Shown here one piece after another: positions 24,257-33,138 of a stretch of DNA of 49,533 bases. The translations under genes and the position numbers were made by a program. This DNA comes from Beijerinckiaceae bacterium (lineage in GTDB: Bacteria > Pseudomonadota > Alphaproteobacteria > Rhizobiales > Beijerinckiaceae). The stretch is taken from the NCBI GenBank assembly GCA_004298435.1, contig SCSF01000025.1, forward strand, positions 1-49,533. The letters are read 5' to 3'. The stretch's first letter is position 1; every line of letters begins with the position of its first letter. The notes beneath the pieces were generated by a model. That model did not search any database, was not told the DNA's origin, and saw only the letters and a list, made by a program, of their open reading frames with translations.

Positions 24257-24456
24257 CTATCGCAGCAGAGCCAGTATCGGTTGAGAACGCTTGGCCTCTG
24301 CGCCTGCCAGATTTGGTGCTCCCTCTTTCCCGGACGAAGCGTAGCTTCGAGCCGGGATCCGGAGCCGTAAGCTCCATCTCTGGACTCCGGATCATCGGCC
24401 GCTTCGCGGCTCGTCCGGGGAAGGGGTGAAACTCCATGATTCACCAAAATTCGTGA
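24257..24456. other. Gap between the PIG-L and glycosyltransferase genes
   Basis: There is no gene here. Most of the stretch is the palindromic repeat at 24321-24428. In-frame stops at 24427 and 24454 close the glycosyltransferase frame on its upstream side, just after the repeat. Confidence 0.6.
24321..24428. repeat. Palindromic intergenic repeat (CCCGGACGA type)
   Basis: The outer arms TTTCCCGGACGA (24327-24338) and TCGTCCGGGGAA (24411-24422) pair. The inner arms ATCCGGAG (24357-24364) and CTCCGGAT (24385-24392) also pair, and GGAG/CTCC at 24361-24374 closes a small stem. This is a separate family from those at 5503 and 13051. It lies directly upstream of the damaged 5' end of the glycosyltransferase gene. 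Confidence 0.75.
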
Positions 24457-24648
24457 ACCACTCTACCCGCTCATCGAAGAACTGGACTGACCCCAATTCC
24501 CAATTCTGAAAACACCACAGACCTTGGGCCAGCGGCGCAGACGCCTGCTGCTCGCGGCAAATCACGATCCATCGAGACCATTTTTCAGATTCTGATTCAG
24601 GACGATGCGCGCCTGCCGCAACAACTTCCGGCGGAGGCGGCGCGCAAT

Positions 24649-25299
24649 GTGCAATCCGTCAAAGATGCACATCCTCTGGCCAGACATCATCTTCTCGGCG
24701 CGGAGGATGTTGAGGCTTTTCTGGTGGCGCACTTCGGATCGGATGTGCTTGATGCCTATCGCTCGCTCGCGCCTTACGCTTACAAATGCGACCTCGCACG
24801 GCTTTGCCTGCTTCTGGTGAACGGCGGCCTTTATGTCGATCTCGGCATTCGCCTGATCAAGCCGCTGCAACCGCCCGCGGACAGTGAGCTTGTCGCGTTC
24901 CGCGATCTTCTGGCTACAAGCAAGAATTCCTGGGCCGTTCTTACCGGCCTCCTGTTTGTCACGCCGGGACGGCGCGAACTGCGCACGGCGATCGATCTCA
25001 TCGTCCAGAACTGCAAGAACAGATATTATGGCGCAACGCCGCTCGACTCGACGGGTCCATCTCTATTCGGCAGAGCACTCGCCATCTGCAATGACGCGTC
25101 CAATCACTGGATAGGCGACATGCAGGTGCGCATTCCCTGGTTCAAGCGGGACTATCTCGTATTCATCACGCCTGATGGACGCATAGTCGGGATCAACACC
25201 AAGCAGGAAGGCGGCAACCTCCGCGAGCTTGGTCTCACCGGCACCAACAATTACAACGATTTCTGGCATGCACGCCGGGTCTATGGCGAGACGCCTTAA
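24649..25299 (+). CDS. Sugar-transferase DXD-type glycosyltransferase, 5' end doubtful
   Basis: At least 216 residues of the OCH1/capsular-sugar glycosyltransferase family (Gly_transf_sug): helical block AYRSLAPYAYKCDLARLCLL, then NGGLYVDLGIRLIKPL and later GPSLFGRAL. The first standard start in the frame is GTG 24649. However, recognisable family sequence (IETIFQILIQDDARLPQQLP...) extends upstream to about 24565. In the open stretch from 24457, no ATG, GTG or TTG exists before 24649. The expected DXD (Y-x-D-x-D) reads VDLG, with the second Asp replaced by Gly. Either translation uses a rare start (CTG 24487) or the gene is decaying. Confidence 0.6.
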   Translation: MQSVKDAHPLARHHLLGAEDVEAFLVAHFGSDVLDAYRSLAPYAYKCDLARLCLLLVNGGLYVDLGIRLIKPLQPPADSELVAFRDLLATSKNSWAVLTGLLFVTPGRRELRTAIDLIVQNCKNRYYGATPLDSTGPSLFGRALAICNDASNHWIGDMQVRIPWFKRDYLVFITPDGRIVGINTKQEGGNLRELGLTGTNNYNDFWHARRVYGETP

Positions 25300-25300
25300 C

Positions 25301-26530
25301 TCAGGCGCTTTCCAGATGCGCGATCCGCTCCGGAACCGGCGGATGCGAATAATAGAAAAGCGCATAGAGTCGGTCGGGCGTCAGCGTCGCGAGATTGTCG
25401 CGTGAAAGCTTGGTGAGCGCGCTGATCATAGGCTGCGGTCCGAACATGCCCTTGGCGAATCCATCCGCCTGGAATTCGGCGCGCCGCGAAAGGAAATTCG
25501 TGAGTGGCGACAAAAGCTGCGCGAATGGCCCCATCGCGAACATGACAATCACAAGAACGAGTCCCGGATCGCCCGGCAGGCCAAACGCGTTCGCAAGCCC
25601 ACCCGCGAAGGCCCATGCAAGAACTGCGAAAACGACGAACGTCAGCACCGAGGATTCGACCAGTTTCTCTCTGATATGGCCGAATTTGAAGTGGCCGAGC
25701 TCATGCGCCAGAATGGAGAGGATCTCCGGTTCGTCATGCTTTTGCAGAAGCGTATCGAAGAAGACGATGCGCTTGGCTTTGCCGAGCCCGGAAAAATAGG
25801 CGTTGCCATGCGTGGAACGCTTCGAAGCGTCCATCACAAAGAGGCCCTTCGATTCGAAACCACATTTTTGCAGCAGGGCTTCAATCTGCGCCTTCAACGG
25901 CGTGTCGGGCATCGGCGTGAATTTGTTGAACAGCGGTGCAATGAAAGTTGGATAGATCACGATCATCGCGAGCATGATGACCATGAAGCCAGCCCAGCTC
26001 ACAAGCCACCAGATGCCCGGTATCGCACGTTCGACCGCGAAAAACCCATAAAGCAGCGGAATGCCGAGCGCCAGTTGCAAGGCGATTCCTTTCAGAGCAT
26101 CAACGACGAACGTGCCAGGCGTCATGCGGTTAAAACCGAAGCGCGCTTCGAGCCTGAACGTGCGCATGATCGTGAACGGCAGATCGAGCAGATAGCCGAT
26201 CGCTGCGATGAAGAGCACGACCGCGACGCTGCGCGACAGGCCTGCCGGCACGAGGTAGGCCACCAGACGATAGGCCGGGCCAAGAAAAACCGCGAGCCAT
26301 GCGAGAGCCAGAACTGTGTCGAAGCTCTTTTGCGCGACGGAAAGCCTTGCGCGCGCAATATTATAATCCGCGGCGCGGCGATGTTCTTCCAGAGTAAGTT
26401 GCTGCGCGAAGGCGGCGGGCACCCGATCCTTATGTGCGGCAACAGACGCCATCTGACGCCGCTCGAGATAGAGTTCGAGCAGGCCCGAGCAGACGATGGC
26501 GGCGAAGATGATGACGGCGATAAAATTCAT
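25301..26530 (-). CDS. M48-family CAAX-protease-like metalloendopeptidase
   Basis: A 409-residue Ste24-type membrane zinc protease. Several helices are predicted: about 1-20, 71-95, 101-121, 145-165, 172-198, and two or three after the catalytic motif. The zinc motif ILAHELGHFKFGH has His276, Glu277 and His280, with a third ligand Glu in RRAEFQADGFA near residue 356. The start at 26530 has AGGA 5 nt upstream and begins directly with a membrane helix; the upstream extension was rejected. In bacteria these enzymes degrade misfolded or specific membrane proteins. It is convergent with the glycosyltransferase gene, with a 1-nt gap and no terminator. Confidence 0.92.
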   Translation of the reverse strand: MNFIAVIIFAAIVCSGLLELYLERRQMASVAAHKDRVPAAFAQQLTLEEHRRAADYNIARARLSVAQKSFDTVLALAWLAVFLGPAYRLVAYLVPAGLSRSVAVVLFIAAIGYLLDLPFTIMRTFRLEARFGFNRMTPGTFVVDALKGIALQLALGIPLLYGFFAVERAIPGIWWLVSWAGFMVIMLAMIVIYPTFIAPLFNKFTPMPDTPLKAQIEALLQKCGFESKGLFVMDASKRSTHGNAYFSGLGKAKRIVFFDTLLQKHDEPEILSILAHELGHFKFGHIREKLVESSVLTFVVFAVLAWAFAGGLANAFGLPGDPGLVLVIVMFAMGPFAQLLSPLTNFLSRRAEFQADGFAKGMFGPQPMISALTKLSRDNLATLTPDRLYALFYYSHPPVPERIAHLESA

Positions 26531-26734
26531 AAGGATCCTACCCAAGCGGCCGGTTGCTGCCAGCCAGAAGGCATTTAACCCGCTCAAGTCAAATGGGAAA
26601 GGCCGCCCACGCTGGCAAGGCAAATCAGCCGCGTTTCGCCGCATTTGCGAAAAGACTGGCCTCATCAGCCGATTGTGGCGTAATTAGCGCCCAACACGAG
26701 GCCCGGCCTCGCGCAAACTCCGTGCGGATCGGAA

Positions 26735-28024
26735 ATGGAAGCTCTCAAGCAGGTTGCGGCAGGCGACAACATCCCCGCCATTATGGCAGCGCTCGGCCAG
26801 GCCGCGCGCGCGGCGGCACATCACCTGTCTCTCGCACCCGAGGCGGTGAAGAACAAGGCGCTGCTGCTCGCGGCAAAGCAAATCCGCGCCCACGCCGCTG
26901 AAATCCTTGCCGCCAATGCACGCGATATGGCGGCAGCGAAAGCGAAGCTTACGGCGCCCGCCTTCCTTGATCGGCTTCTGCTCGATGAGAAGCGCATCGA
27001 GTCCATGGCCAAAGGGCTGGAGGAGGTTGCCACCCTGCCCGATCCGGTTGGCCGTCTGCTGGCGCGCTTCGAGCGCCCCAACGGCCTTGTCATCGAGCGC
27101 GTCGCGACGCCAATCGGCGTGATCGGCGTCATCTTCGAAAGCCGCCCCGCCGTTGCCGCCGACGCCGGCGCGCTCTGCCTCAAGGCTGGCAATGCCGCGA
27201 TTCTTCGCGGCGGATCGGAAAGCTTCAATTCCGTTTCGATCATTCATCGCTGCATGATCGAAGGTCTTCGCCTCGCCGGCTTGCCCGAGGCGGCGATTTC
27301 GCTCGTACCCGTCAAGGATCGTGCGGCTGTCGGTGAAATGCTCACCGGGCTCGGCGGCACCGTCGATGTGATCGTGCCGCGTGGCGGCAGAAGTCTCGTC
27401 GCGCGCGTGCAGAGCGAAGCGCGCGTCCCCGTCTTTGCGCATCTCGAAGGCATCAACCATGTCTATGTCGACCGGGATGTGGATCTCGCGAAGGCGCTCA
27501 TCATTCTGCGCAATTCAAAACTGCGGCGCACAGGCGTCTGCGGCGCTGCTGAAACATTGCTCGTCGACAAGGCTTGCGCCGCGGCGATGCTGCGTCCCCT
27601 CGTCGAAATGCTGCTCAATGAGGGCTGCGCCGTGCGCGGCGATGTCGCCACTCTCGCTGTCGATCCGCGTGTGACCCCCGCAAGCGACGAGGACTGGACG
27701 ACGGAATATCTCGACGCGATCATTTCCGTCCGTGTCGTGGACGGGCTTGATGCGGCGATCTCGCATATCGAAACCTGCGGCTCGCGCCACACCGATTGCA
27801 TCGTGACGGAAAACGCCGCCGCGGCGGAGCGATTCCTGCGCGAAGTCGATTCTGCCATTGTGGTGCATAATGCGTCGACGCAATTCGCCGATGGCGGCGA
27901 GTTCGGTTTTGGCGCCGAGATCGGCATCGCAACGGGGCGGATGCATGCGCGTGGACCCGTGGGCCTCGAGCAACTCACCACATTCAAATATCGCGTGCAT
28001 GGCACGGGACAGATCCGGCCATGA
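26735..28024 (+). CDS. proA: Gamma-glutamyl phosphate reductase
   Basis: A 429-residue enzyme that reduces glutamyl-5-phosphate to the semialdehyde for proline synthesis, using the product of proB. The N-terminal helices are typical, followed by [37 protein letters not shown] and [15 protein letters not shown], whose Cys is the catalytic nucleophile. The C-terminal block is [18 protein letters not shown]. It lies 3.4 kb downstream of proB with three unrelated genes between. The stop overlaps a possible ATG of nadD but the nearest good nadD start is GTG 28032. Confidence 0.97.
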   Translation: MEALKQVAAGDNIPAIMAALGQAARAAAHHLSLAPEAVKNKALLLAAKQIRAHAAEILAANARDMAAAKAKLTAPAFLDRLLLDEKRIESMAKGLEEVATLPDPVGRLLARFERPNGLVIERVATPIGVIGVIFESRPAVAADAGALCLKAGNAAILRGGSESFNSVSIIHRCMIEGLRLAGLPEAAISLVPVKDRAAVGEMLTGLGGTVDVIVPRGGRSLVARVQSEARVPVFAHLEGINHVYVDRDVDLAKALIILRNSKLRRTGVCGAAETLLVDKACAAAMLRPLVEMLLNEGCAVRGDVATLAVDPRVTPASDEDWTTEYLDAIISVRVVDGLDAAISHIETCGSRHTDCIVTENAAAAERFLREVDSAIVVHNASTQFADGGEFGFGAEIGIATGRMHARGPVGLEQLTTFKYRVHGTGQIRP

Positions 28025-28031
28025 GCATCGC

Positions 28032-28649
28032 GTGAGCGACAGCACGTTCCGGCTGCCGCCTGTCGCGCCCGGGCTCAGGATCGGTCTGTTCGGCGGCAGC
28101 TTCAATCCACCGCATGAGGGCCATCGCGCGGCAAGCCTTCTGGCTCTGCATCGCCTCGGCCTCGATTGGGTCTGGTGGCTCGTTACACCGCTTAATCCGC
28201 TGAAGGATCCGCAGAATGTTGCGCCGCTTGCGCAGCGCATTAAGGCCGCTCGCGCGCTCGCGCGCCATCCGCGCATTGCCGTGACGGGCATCGAGGCGGC
28301 GCTTGGCGCGCGTTACAGCTATGAGACTGTCGCGCAACTGAAGCGGCGCTGCCCCGGCGTCCATTTCGTCTGGATCATGGGCGCCGACAACCTCGCAACA
28401 TTTCATCATTGGAAGCGCTGGCGCGACATAGCCACGCTCGTTCCTATCGCCGTCGTCGATCGGCCGGGATCGACATGGGCGACCTTGCATTCACCGGCCG
28501 GCGCAGTCCTCAGCAAGTATCGTTATCCTGAAAGCGAAGGCCGTGCCTTCGTGACAGCCGAGCCGCCGGCTTTGATGTTTCTGCATGGGCCACGCTCGGA
28601 GCTTTCTTCGACGGCGCTGCGTGCGCAGGATACACAGCCGGCTCGATAA
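28032..28649 (+). CDS. nadD: Nicotinate-nucleotide adenylyltransferase
   Basis: A 205-residue NadD, which makes nicotinic acid adenine dinucleotide from the mononucleotide and ATP. The nucleotidyltransferase motif is GLFGGSFNPPHEGH, the middle part has WWLVTPLNPLK, and the C-terminal SSTALR stands for the ISSTxIR motif. GTG 28032 gives a normal N-terminus; ATG 27999 inside proA is an alternative. It starts 7 nt after proA and is in one transcript with it. In most Hyphomicrobiales rsfS and rlmH follow directly, but here they are 13.6 kb away. It is convergent with the hydrolase at 28653. Confidence 0.93.
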   Translation: MSDSTFRLPPVAPGLRIGLFGGSFNPPHEGHRAASLLALHRLGLDWVWWLVTPLNPLKDPQNVAPLAQRIKAARALARHPRIAVTGIEAALGARYSYETVAQLKRRCPGVHFVWIMGADNLATFHHWKRWRDIATLVPIAVVDRPGSTWATLHSPAGAVLSKYRYPESEGRAFVTAEPPALMFLHGPRSELSSTALRAQDTQPAR

Positions 28650-28652
28650 AAA

Positions 28653-29321
28653 TTACCCAACCTGCCGCGCGAAAAATTCCAGCGTGCGCTTCTGCGCGAG
28701 TTCGGCGCTTTTCGCGTCATAGCTCGGCCGTTCGTCGCACGCGAAAGCATGCCCCGCGGGGTAGAGGAAAAATCCGCTATCGGGATGCGCGAGGCGTATT
28801 TTTTCGACATCGTCCGGCGGAATGCTCTTGTCCTCTTCGCCGAAATGAAACTCGATTGGCGCCAGAAGCACCTCGTCACTCATGGCGGCGATGCCTGACC
28901 CGTAATAGGCAACAGCCGCAGCAATGCCTGAAAGATGGGTGGCTGCGGCATAGGTGAGCGTGCCGCCCCAGCAATAGCCGACGATCCCGACATTCCCCGC
29001 CTGCGCCGCGGCGCCCATCGTCGCTTCAATATCGGCGAGCGCGTTTTGCAATTTTGTGCGCGAGCGCAGATTGAGGCCCTTTCTCACATCCTTCGGAGAA
29101 TAGCCGAGTTCGGCATCGCGCTCGACACGATCGAAAATCGCCGGAGCGATGACAAGATAACCGGCAGCCGCAAAGCCATCCGCAACATTGCGAATGTGAT
29201 GATTGACGCCGAAGATCTCCTGAAGAACGACGATGCCGCCGCGCGCGCGATGAGCGGGCTCCGCCTTGTAAGCGCCGATCGTCACTCCGTCGCGCGCCGT
29301 GAGCTTGATCATTTCACCCAT
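28653..29321 (-). CDS. Dienelactone hydrolase family protein
   Basis: A 222-residue alpha/beta hydrolase of the dienelactone hydrolase family. The Cys nucleophile is in IVGYCWGGTLTY. The acid is in EDKSIPPDD and the His in PAGHAFACDERPSY, completing the C-D-H triad characteristic of this family. ATG 29321 is preceded by GTGAGGA; the GTG at 29333 is a less likely start. Family members cleave dienelactone in chlorocatechol degradation or unrelated esters, and no catabolic genes are nearby. It is downstream of folK on the same strand after 36 nt, which may reflect read-through. Confidence 0.88.
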   Translation of the reverse strand: MGEMIKLTARDGVTIGAYKAEPAHRARGGIVVLQEIFGVNHHIRNVADGFAAAGYLVIAPAIFDRVERDAELGYSPKDVRKGLNLRSRTKLQNALADIEATMGAAAQAGNVGIVGYCWGGTLTYAAATHLSGIAAAVAYYGSGIAAMSDEVLLAPIEFHFGEEDKSIPPDDVEKIRLAHPDSGFFLYPAGHAFACDERPSYDAKSAELAQKRTLEFFARQVG

Positions 29322-29357
29322 GTCGTTCCTCACCTGGAGCCAGACGCAACGTCGCGT

Positions 29358-29876
29358 TCAGCGTGAATCGTCGCGCCATTTCTCGATCGGCTCGCCGGCA
29401 TGTTCCATTGCCGCTTTCGCGACGGAACGCCCGCCAAGCTTCAGATCCGGCGCGATCTCCGCCAGAGGCACGAGAACGAAACCCCGGTTGAACAGTTCCT
29501 TGTGCGGCAGCGTAAGATCGGGCGTCGTCAGCGGCGCGTCGCCATAGAAAAGCAGATCGACATCGATCAATCTCGGCCCCCAGCGAATTGCCTTTTCGCG
29601 GCCCATGTCGGTTTCGATGGCTTTGACTGCTGCAAGCAGAGCCTCGGGGCCGAGCGCCGTGCGGCCCAATGCGCAGGCATTGGCGAAGCTCTCCTGTTCG
29701 AGATAACCCCAGGGCGGTGTGCGGTAGATCGACGAGACTGCGGTGATCGTCGCGACACCACGCGCTTCAAGAAGTGTCAGCGCCTTGCGGATATTCGCAG
29801 GCTTGTCGCCGATATTGCTGCCAAGGCCAAAGCCGGCCGCGACAAGATTTTTCGCTTCAGGCGTGTTGGATGGCAT
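29358..29876 (-). CDS. folK: 6-hydroxymethyl-7,8-dihydropterin pyrophosphokinase
   Basis: A 172-residue HPPK that transfers pyrophosphate from ATP to the pterin, supplying FolP. Conserved features are GLGSNIGDK, SSIYRTPPWGYLEQ-x-FANA, and RWGPRLIDVDLLFYGD with the catalytic loop Arg and Asp residues, and LPHKELFNRGFVLVPLAEIAP. The ATG at 29876 lies 20 nt inside the end of folP, so the pair is translationally coupled. FolB is not between them, although many relatives carry it there. Confidence 0.95.
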   Translation of the reverse strand: MPSNTPEAKNLVAAGFGLGSNIGDKPANIRKALTLLEARGVATITAVSSIYRTPPWGYLEQESFANACALGRTALGPEALLAAVKAIETDMGREKAIRWGPRLIDVDLLFYGDAPLTTPDLTLPHKELFNRGFVLVPLAEIAPDLKLGGRSVAKAAMEHAGEPIEKWRDDSR

Positions 29877-30672
29877 CGAAGACCTTGAATGCGGCGACAT
29901 GCGCAGCCGCGTCATGCACCCGGAAAATGGAGGCGCCATGCGCCGCAGCGGCGAGATTGGCCGCAAGCGTGGCGGCAAGACGCGATTCGACCTCCGAGCC
30001 GACCATAGCGCCGAGCAGGGATTTGCGCGAAATGCCGACGAGAAGCGGCAGGCCGTAATCGAGAAAATATTCGAGCCTGTGCAGCACGAAGATGTTCTGC
30101 TCTTTCGTCTTGCCGAAGCCTATGCCCGGATCGAGGATTATCCGTTCGCGCGGGATGCCGGCCTTATCGGCCAGCGCGAGCGAATGATCGAGAAAGCGCC
30201 GCATATGCGACAGGACATCCCGGTTGGGATCGACGTCGGCGCAATTGTGCATGATGACGACACCTGTGCCGCCCTCGGCGACAGTATCGGCCATGGCCGG
30301 ATCTTTTTGCAGGCCCCACACATCGTTGACAATCGCGACGCCCGTCGAGATCGCATAACGCGCCACCGCGGCCTTTGACGTATCGATGGAAATGGGTGTG
30401 TCGATCGCCTGCACAAGAGCCGGGAGAACCGTAGCGAGCCGCGCGAGTTCAACATCCTGAGGCACGGGGGTATGGCCGGGCCGCGTCGATTCTGCACCGA
30501 TGTCGATAACGTCCGCGCCCTCGGCAACGAGCTTTTGGGCCTGCGCAAGCGCCGCATCGCGCGACTGGAACTTGCCACCGTCTGAAAACGAATCCGGGGT
30601 TACGTTCAGGATGCCCATGATCAGGGAGCGCTCGCGCAACTGACCGATGAACCGATCGAATTTATGCTCCAT
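29857..30672 (-). CDS. folP: Dihydropteroate synthase
   Basis: A 271-residue DHPS that joins pterin pyrophosphate and p-aminobenzoate, the sulfonamide target. Signature 1 is ILNVTPDSFSDGGKF and signature 2 is DIGAESTRPG. Further blocks are ISIDTSKAAV, NDVWGLQ, IILDPGIGFGKT and GISRKSLLG. ATG 30672 (MEHKFDRF) is preferred to the longer frame from 30699. The gene overlaps folK at its 3' end. The small gene at 30700 is immediately upstream on the same strand. Confidence 0.95.
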   Translation of the reverse strand: MEHKFDRFIGQLRERSLIMGILNVTPDSFSDGGKFQSRDAALAQAQKLVAEGADVIDIGAESTRPGHTPVPQDVELARLATVLPALVQAIDTPISIDTSKAAVARYAISTGVAIVNDVWGLQKDPAMADTVAEGGTGVVIMHNCADVDPNRDVLSHMRRFLDHSLALADKAGIPRERIILDPGIGFGKTKEQNIFVLHRLEYFLDYGLPLLVGISRKSLLGAMVGSEVESRLAATLAANLAAAAHGASIFRVHDAAAHVAAFKVFDAIQHA

Positions 30673-30699
30673 CGGGCGACAACAGGCTCCAGAAATCAA

Positions 30700-30912
30700 T
30701 CAGAGCGACTGCTGCTCCTGATTGGGATAGGCGCAATGCCACTTGACGATGCGAAGGCCGGGATGTTCGCCCGCCCATTGCGCCATATAGGGCTCGGCAT
30801 TGGCTGCACACGCGCGCAAGGACTCTTGCGAAGAAAACTGCAAGTGCCGGTCGTTGCAGATGGCCGGATGCGCAATGCTGCAAACCGTAAGGACCAATTC
30901 GATAAAGCCCAT
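30700..30912 (-). CDS. Small Cys-containing protein, unknown
   Basis: A 70-residue protein, unrecognised by name. It begins MGFIELVLTVCSIAHPAIC with a short hydrophobic N-terminus, has four Cys in total (residues 11, 19, 35 and 60) and a C-terminal ending EQQSL. AGGAATTGAG before ATG 30912 is a reasonable ribosome binding site. The hydrophobic start and paired cysteines suggest a possible exported or disulfide-containing peptide. It sits 27 nt upstream of folP on the same strand and may be co-transcribed with it. Confidence 0.6.
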   Translation of the reverse strand: MGFIELVLTVCSIAHPAICNDRHLQFSSQESLRACAANAEPYMAQWAGEHPGLRIVKWHCAYPNQEQQSL

Positions 30913-31033
30913 CTCAATTCCTCGCCTTCATTGGATCCGAAAGGCGTGCCATTGATGACCGCCGGCTCAATGGTGAACCAGCCGGCAGTCCGGCGCGACG
31001 AGTCTGCCTCACTCGACAAATGGGACAGCGGTT

Positions 31034-31055
31034 GCTCAGGTTAATCAACCTGAGC
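31034..31055. repeat. GCTCAGGTT/AACCTGAGC palindrome downstream of petA
   Basis: Nine-base arms at 31034-31042 and 31047-31055 enclose AATC. The stem resembles the longer palindrome at 15037-15063. It lies after the minus-strand Rieske gene. There is no T tract on either strand, but it could form part of that gene's 3' end. The rest of 30913-31208 shows no gene. Confidence 0.5.
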
Positions 31056-31208
31056 GCGAAAACAAGCGGAATACGCCCCAGCGCCAGAAGGGCCAACGCA
31101 CTCCTCCGGCAGGCGTTCCAGACCAGCTCTTCCCAAGACGCGGCGCAAATCGAACCGGAAGCCAGCTTCGCCGAAGATACTATTGCGGCGACAGCCTGGA
31201 TCGCGCGT

Positions 31209-31874
31209 TCAGATCTGCGTAACGGAATCGAGCGAGTAGCTTTCGCCAGATGGATTTTCGCCGACACGCAAAATCTTGTCGCCGACGAAGCGATAAGGCG
31301 GCACCGGTAAATTGTACGGCGCGGGAACACCCTTGTAGACCCGCCCGGCGAGATCATACTTCGAACCGTGGCAGGGGCAGAAATACCCTCCCGGCCAATC
31401 TGCCGTGGGTGTCGTGGCGCTCTTGTTCGGGAACGCCTGCGGAATGCACCCAAGATGCGTGCAAATGCCGACAAGCGCGAGATATTCCGGCTTTATGGAA
31501 CGATGCCAGTTTTGTGCGTAAGGCGGTTGCTGATGGACCGTCGAATTGGGATCCGACAGGCGTGCGACCACCGCCGGGTCCTGCAAAGTCTTCAGCAACT
31601 GCTCCGAACGCCGCATGATGAAGATCGGATGCGCCCGCCAGCGCACGATGACGTTCTGCCCGGGCTCCAGCTTCGTGACGTCAACATCGATCGGGCCGCC
31701 CGCCGCCAACGTCGAAGCGTCCGGGTTCATCTGATCGATGAGCGGGATCAGCGTGGAGACTGCGGCAACAAGTCCCATAGCTCCCGTGGCGAGATATAGA
31801 AAATCGCGGCGGGTTTGCGGCGCGCCGCCAGTTGTTTCGTTATCCGCAAAAGCCATCGCATCGTGCCCGTGCAT
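31209..31874 (-). CDS. petA: Ubiquinol-cytochrome c reductase iron-sulfur (Rieske) subunit
   Basis: A 221-residue Rieske protein of the bc1 complex. The N-terminal TRRDFLYLATGAMGLVAAVS (residues 21-40) is a twin-arginine-type signal anchor, the usual route for Rieske proteins. The cluster motifs are CTHLGC (C138, H140) and CPCHGS (C166, H169), with the structural disulfide at C143-C168. FDLAGRVYKGVPAPYNLPVPPY-like sequence closes the fold. ATG 31874 is used; 31856 is an in-frame alternative. The genes for cytochrome b and cytochrome c1 (petB, petC), normally downstream, are absent here. Confidence 0.95.
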   Translation of the reverse strand: MHGHDAMAFADNETTGGAPQTRRDFLYLATGAMGLVAAVSTLIPLIDQMNPDASTLAAGGPIDVDVTKLEPGQNVIVRWRAHPIFIMRRSEQLLKTLQDPAVVARLSDPNSTVHQQPPYAQNWHRSIKPEYLALVGICTHLGCIPQAFPNKSATTPTADWPGGYFCPCHGSKYDLAGRVYKGVPAPYNLPVPPYRFVGDKILRVGENPSGESYSLDSVTQI

Positions 31875-32027
31875 ATGTGAAGACAGAGCCGCCTGCCTCA
31901 GCCCGCGGCCGATTCCGGGTGCATATAGAAGCGATTTCGGTTCCCCGACAAGCCCAAATCCGACGGCAAAGCGCCGCGGCGCAGCCAGCCCTGCCAAAAG
32001 AGATCCGCAGCCCGCTTAAGGACAACC

Positions 32028-32699
32028 TCATTCGCGCAGATCAGAAACGATTTTCGAGCCGTCGGAGCCGAGCAATTTGATTCGCACGGGAATGTCGTTG
32101 ACGACCCAGATATCCCGCTTCAGATCACCGCTGATCCTGTAGTGTTCGGCCTGGATGGTGTTGCCATGCTGGCGGATCGCCTGCTCGCCGAGATCCTTCA
32201 CCTCAACGGATAGCAATGTTCCCTTGTCGGGATCGAAAAGCTCGGTCGCACTGATGAAGTCCGTGTTCCACAAGGTCGCCGGAAGCACGAGCTGCGGCAA
32301 CTCCTGGTCTTTTCCGTCAACCGTCAGATCGAATTTCTTGTCGGTGAGAGTCGCCGATATCGTGTGCTTTTTGCCGTTGTCGTTCGTCTGCGCCGTGTAG
32401 GAAACGAACTTCCCATCGTTCCATGTCTCAACCGCCGTATGGTCCAGGCGATAGGCTTCCATGAACATGATGACGACCGAAATATGCGTCGTGAAGTTCA
32501 CCGTCGTCGTTTTGCCATCCTTCACAATGTCGATGATGTCGGTGCCGATCTTCTTGCCGTCGCGTGTAATGTCGAAGACGCGCTGCGTCGTGGTGGGCTC
32601 TGGCGGCGCCACCGCCGGCGCATGCGCCTTCTCCTTCGCCAGAGCCGGCGTGAGGCCAAGGAAGAAGATGCCGAGGACGAGCGTGAAGGTTTTGAGCAT
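32028..32699 (-). CDS. DUF6134-type secreted protein
   Basis: A 223-residue predicted periplasmic protein: Sec signal peptide MLKTFTLVLGIFFLGLTPALA (cleavage ALA-KE), a short Pro-rich linker, then a beta-rich domain. The domain has FDITRDGKKIGTDIIDI, HISVVIMFMEAYRLDHTAVETW and HYRISGDLKRDIWVVNDIPVRI. I associate this pattern with the DUF6134 family, moderately surely. No enzymatic motif is visible. ATG 32699 is used; TTG 32705 is a possible earlier start. It lies upstream of petA on the same strand. Confidence 0.7.
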   Translation of the reverse strand: MLKTFTLVLGIFFLGLTPALAKEKAHAPAVAPPEPTTTQRVFDITRDGKKIGTDIIDIVKDGKTTTVNFTTHISVVIMFMEAYRLDHTAVETWNDGKFVSYTAQTNDNGKKHTISATLTDKKFDLTVDGKDQELPQLVLPATLWNTDFISATELFDPDKGTLLSVEVKDLGEQAIRQHGNTIQAEHYRISGDLKRDIWVVNDIPVRIKLLGSDGSKIVSDLRE

Positions 32700-32705
32700 G
32701 GGCAA

Positions 32706-33136
32706 TATCTCTCAATGCGCCGCAGCGGCGTGGCCGCATGCCGTTGGCAAACGAAATTGCAAAATCATTTTAGGCAAATTGGGCATAGGTCACTCCGATC
32801 TGGCGGGGGAAAACCGGCTGCATGACCGGTTTGTTCAATAAAATTCCGCCAATTTTCGGACTGAACAGCTTTGCATTGCATGCCGCTCGTTGCAATGAGT
32901 TGCTGTGGCGTTTTCACGCCAGGCGCCTCCTTTCGCGCGGATGCGCGGCAGGCAGGCCAAAAAGGCTGAATGCCAATATCCGATTGATCGAGTCGAAAAA
33001 ACGGCGAAGCGCCGCTGCGCACGCAGCGTCAGCCGCGAGAGCCGTTGCAGTTCCGAAGCATCAGGACCGCGGCTCTATTTTATTTGTTCTGACGTTTTTT
33101 TCACGCGAACCGGAAGCCGCTTCATCTGAAAACGCC
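32706..33136. other. Intergenic gap between DUF6134 and the Pro/Ala-rich gene
   Basis: No gene is supported in these 431 nt. They contain a hairpin AAACCGG/CCGGTTT (32811-32817, 32826-32832) and the repeat at 33089-33138. The promoter for the minus-strand DUF6134 gene must lie here. No terminator with a T tract was found on the minus strand. Confidence 0.4.
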
Positions 33137-33138
33137 CT
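33089..33138. repeat. CACGCGAACCGG-type intergenic repeat
   Basis: CTGACGTTTTTTTCACGC, GAACCGGAAGCCGC, then TTCATCTGAAAACGCCC: the same ordered blocks as the copy at 13051-13104. Its right end touches the stop codon of the minus-strand gene at 33137, as the copy at 5635 touches the end of the TPR gene. Confidence 0.7.
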
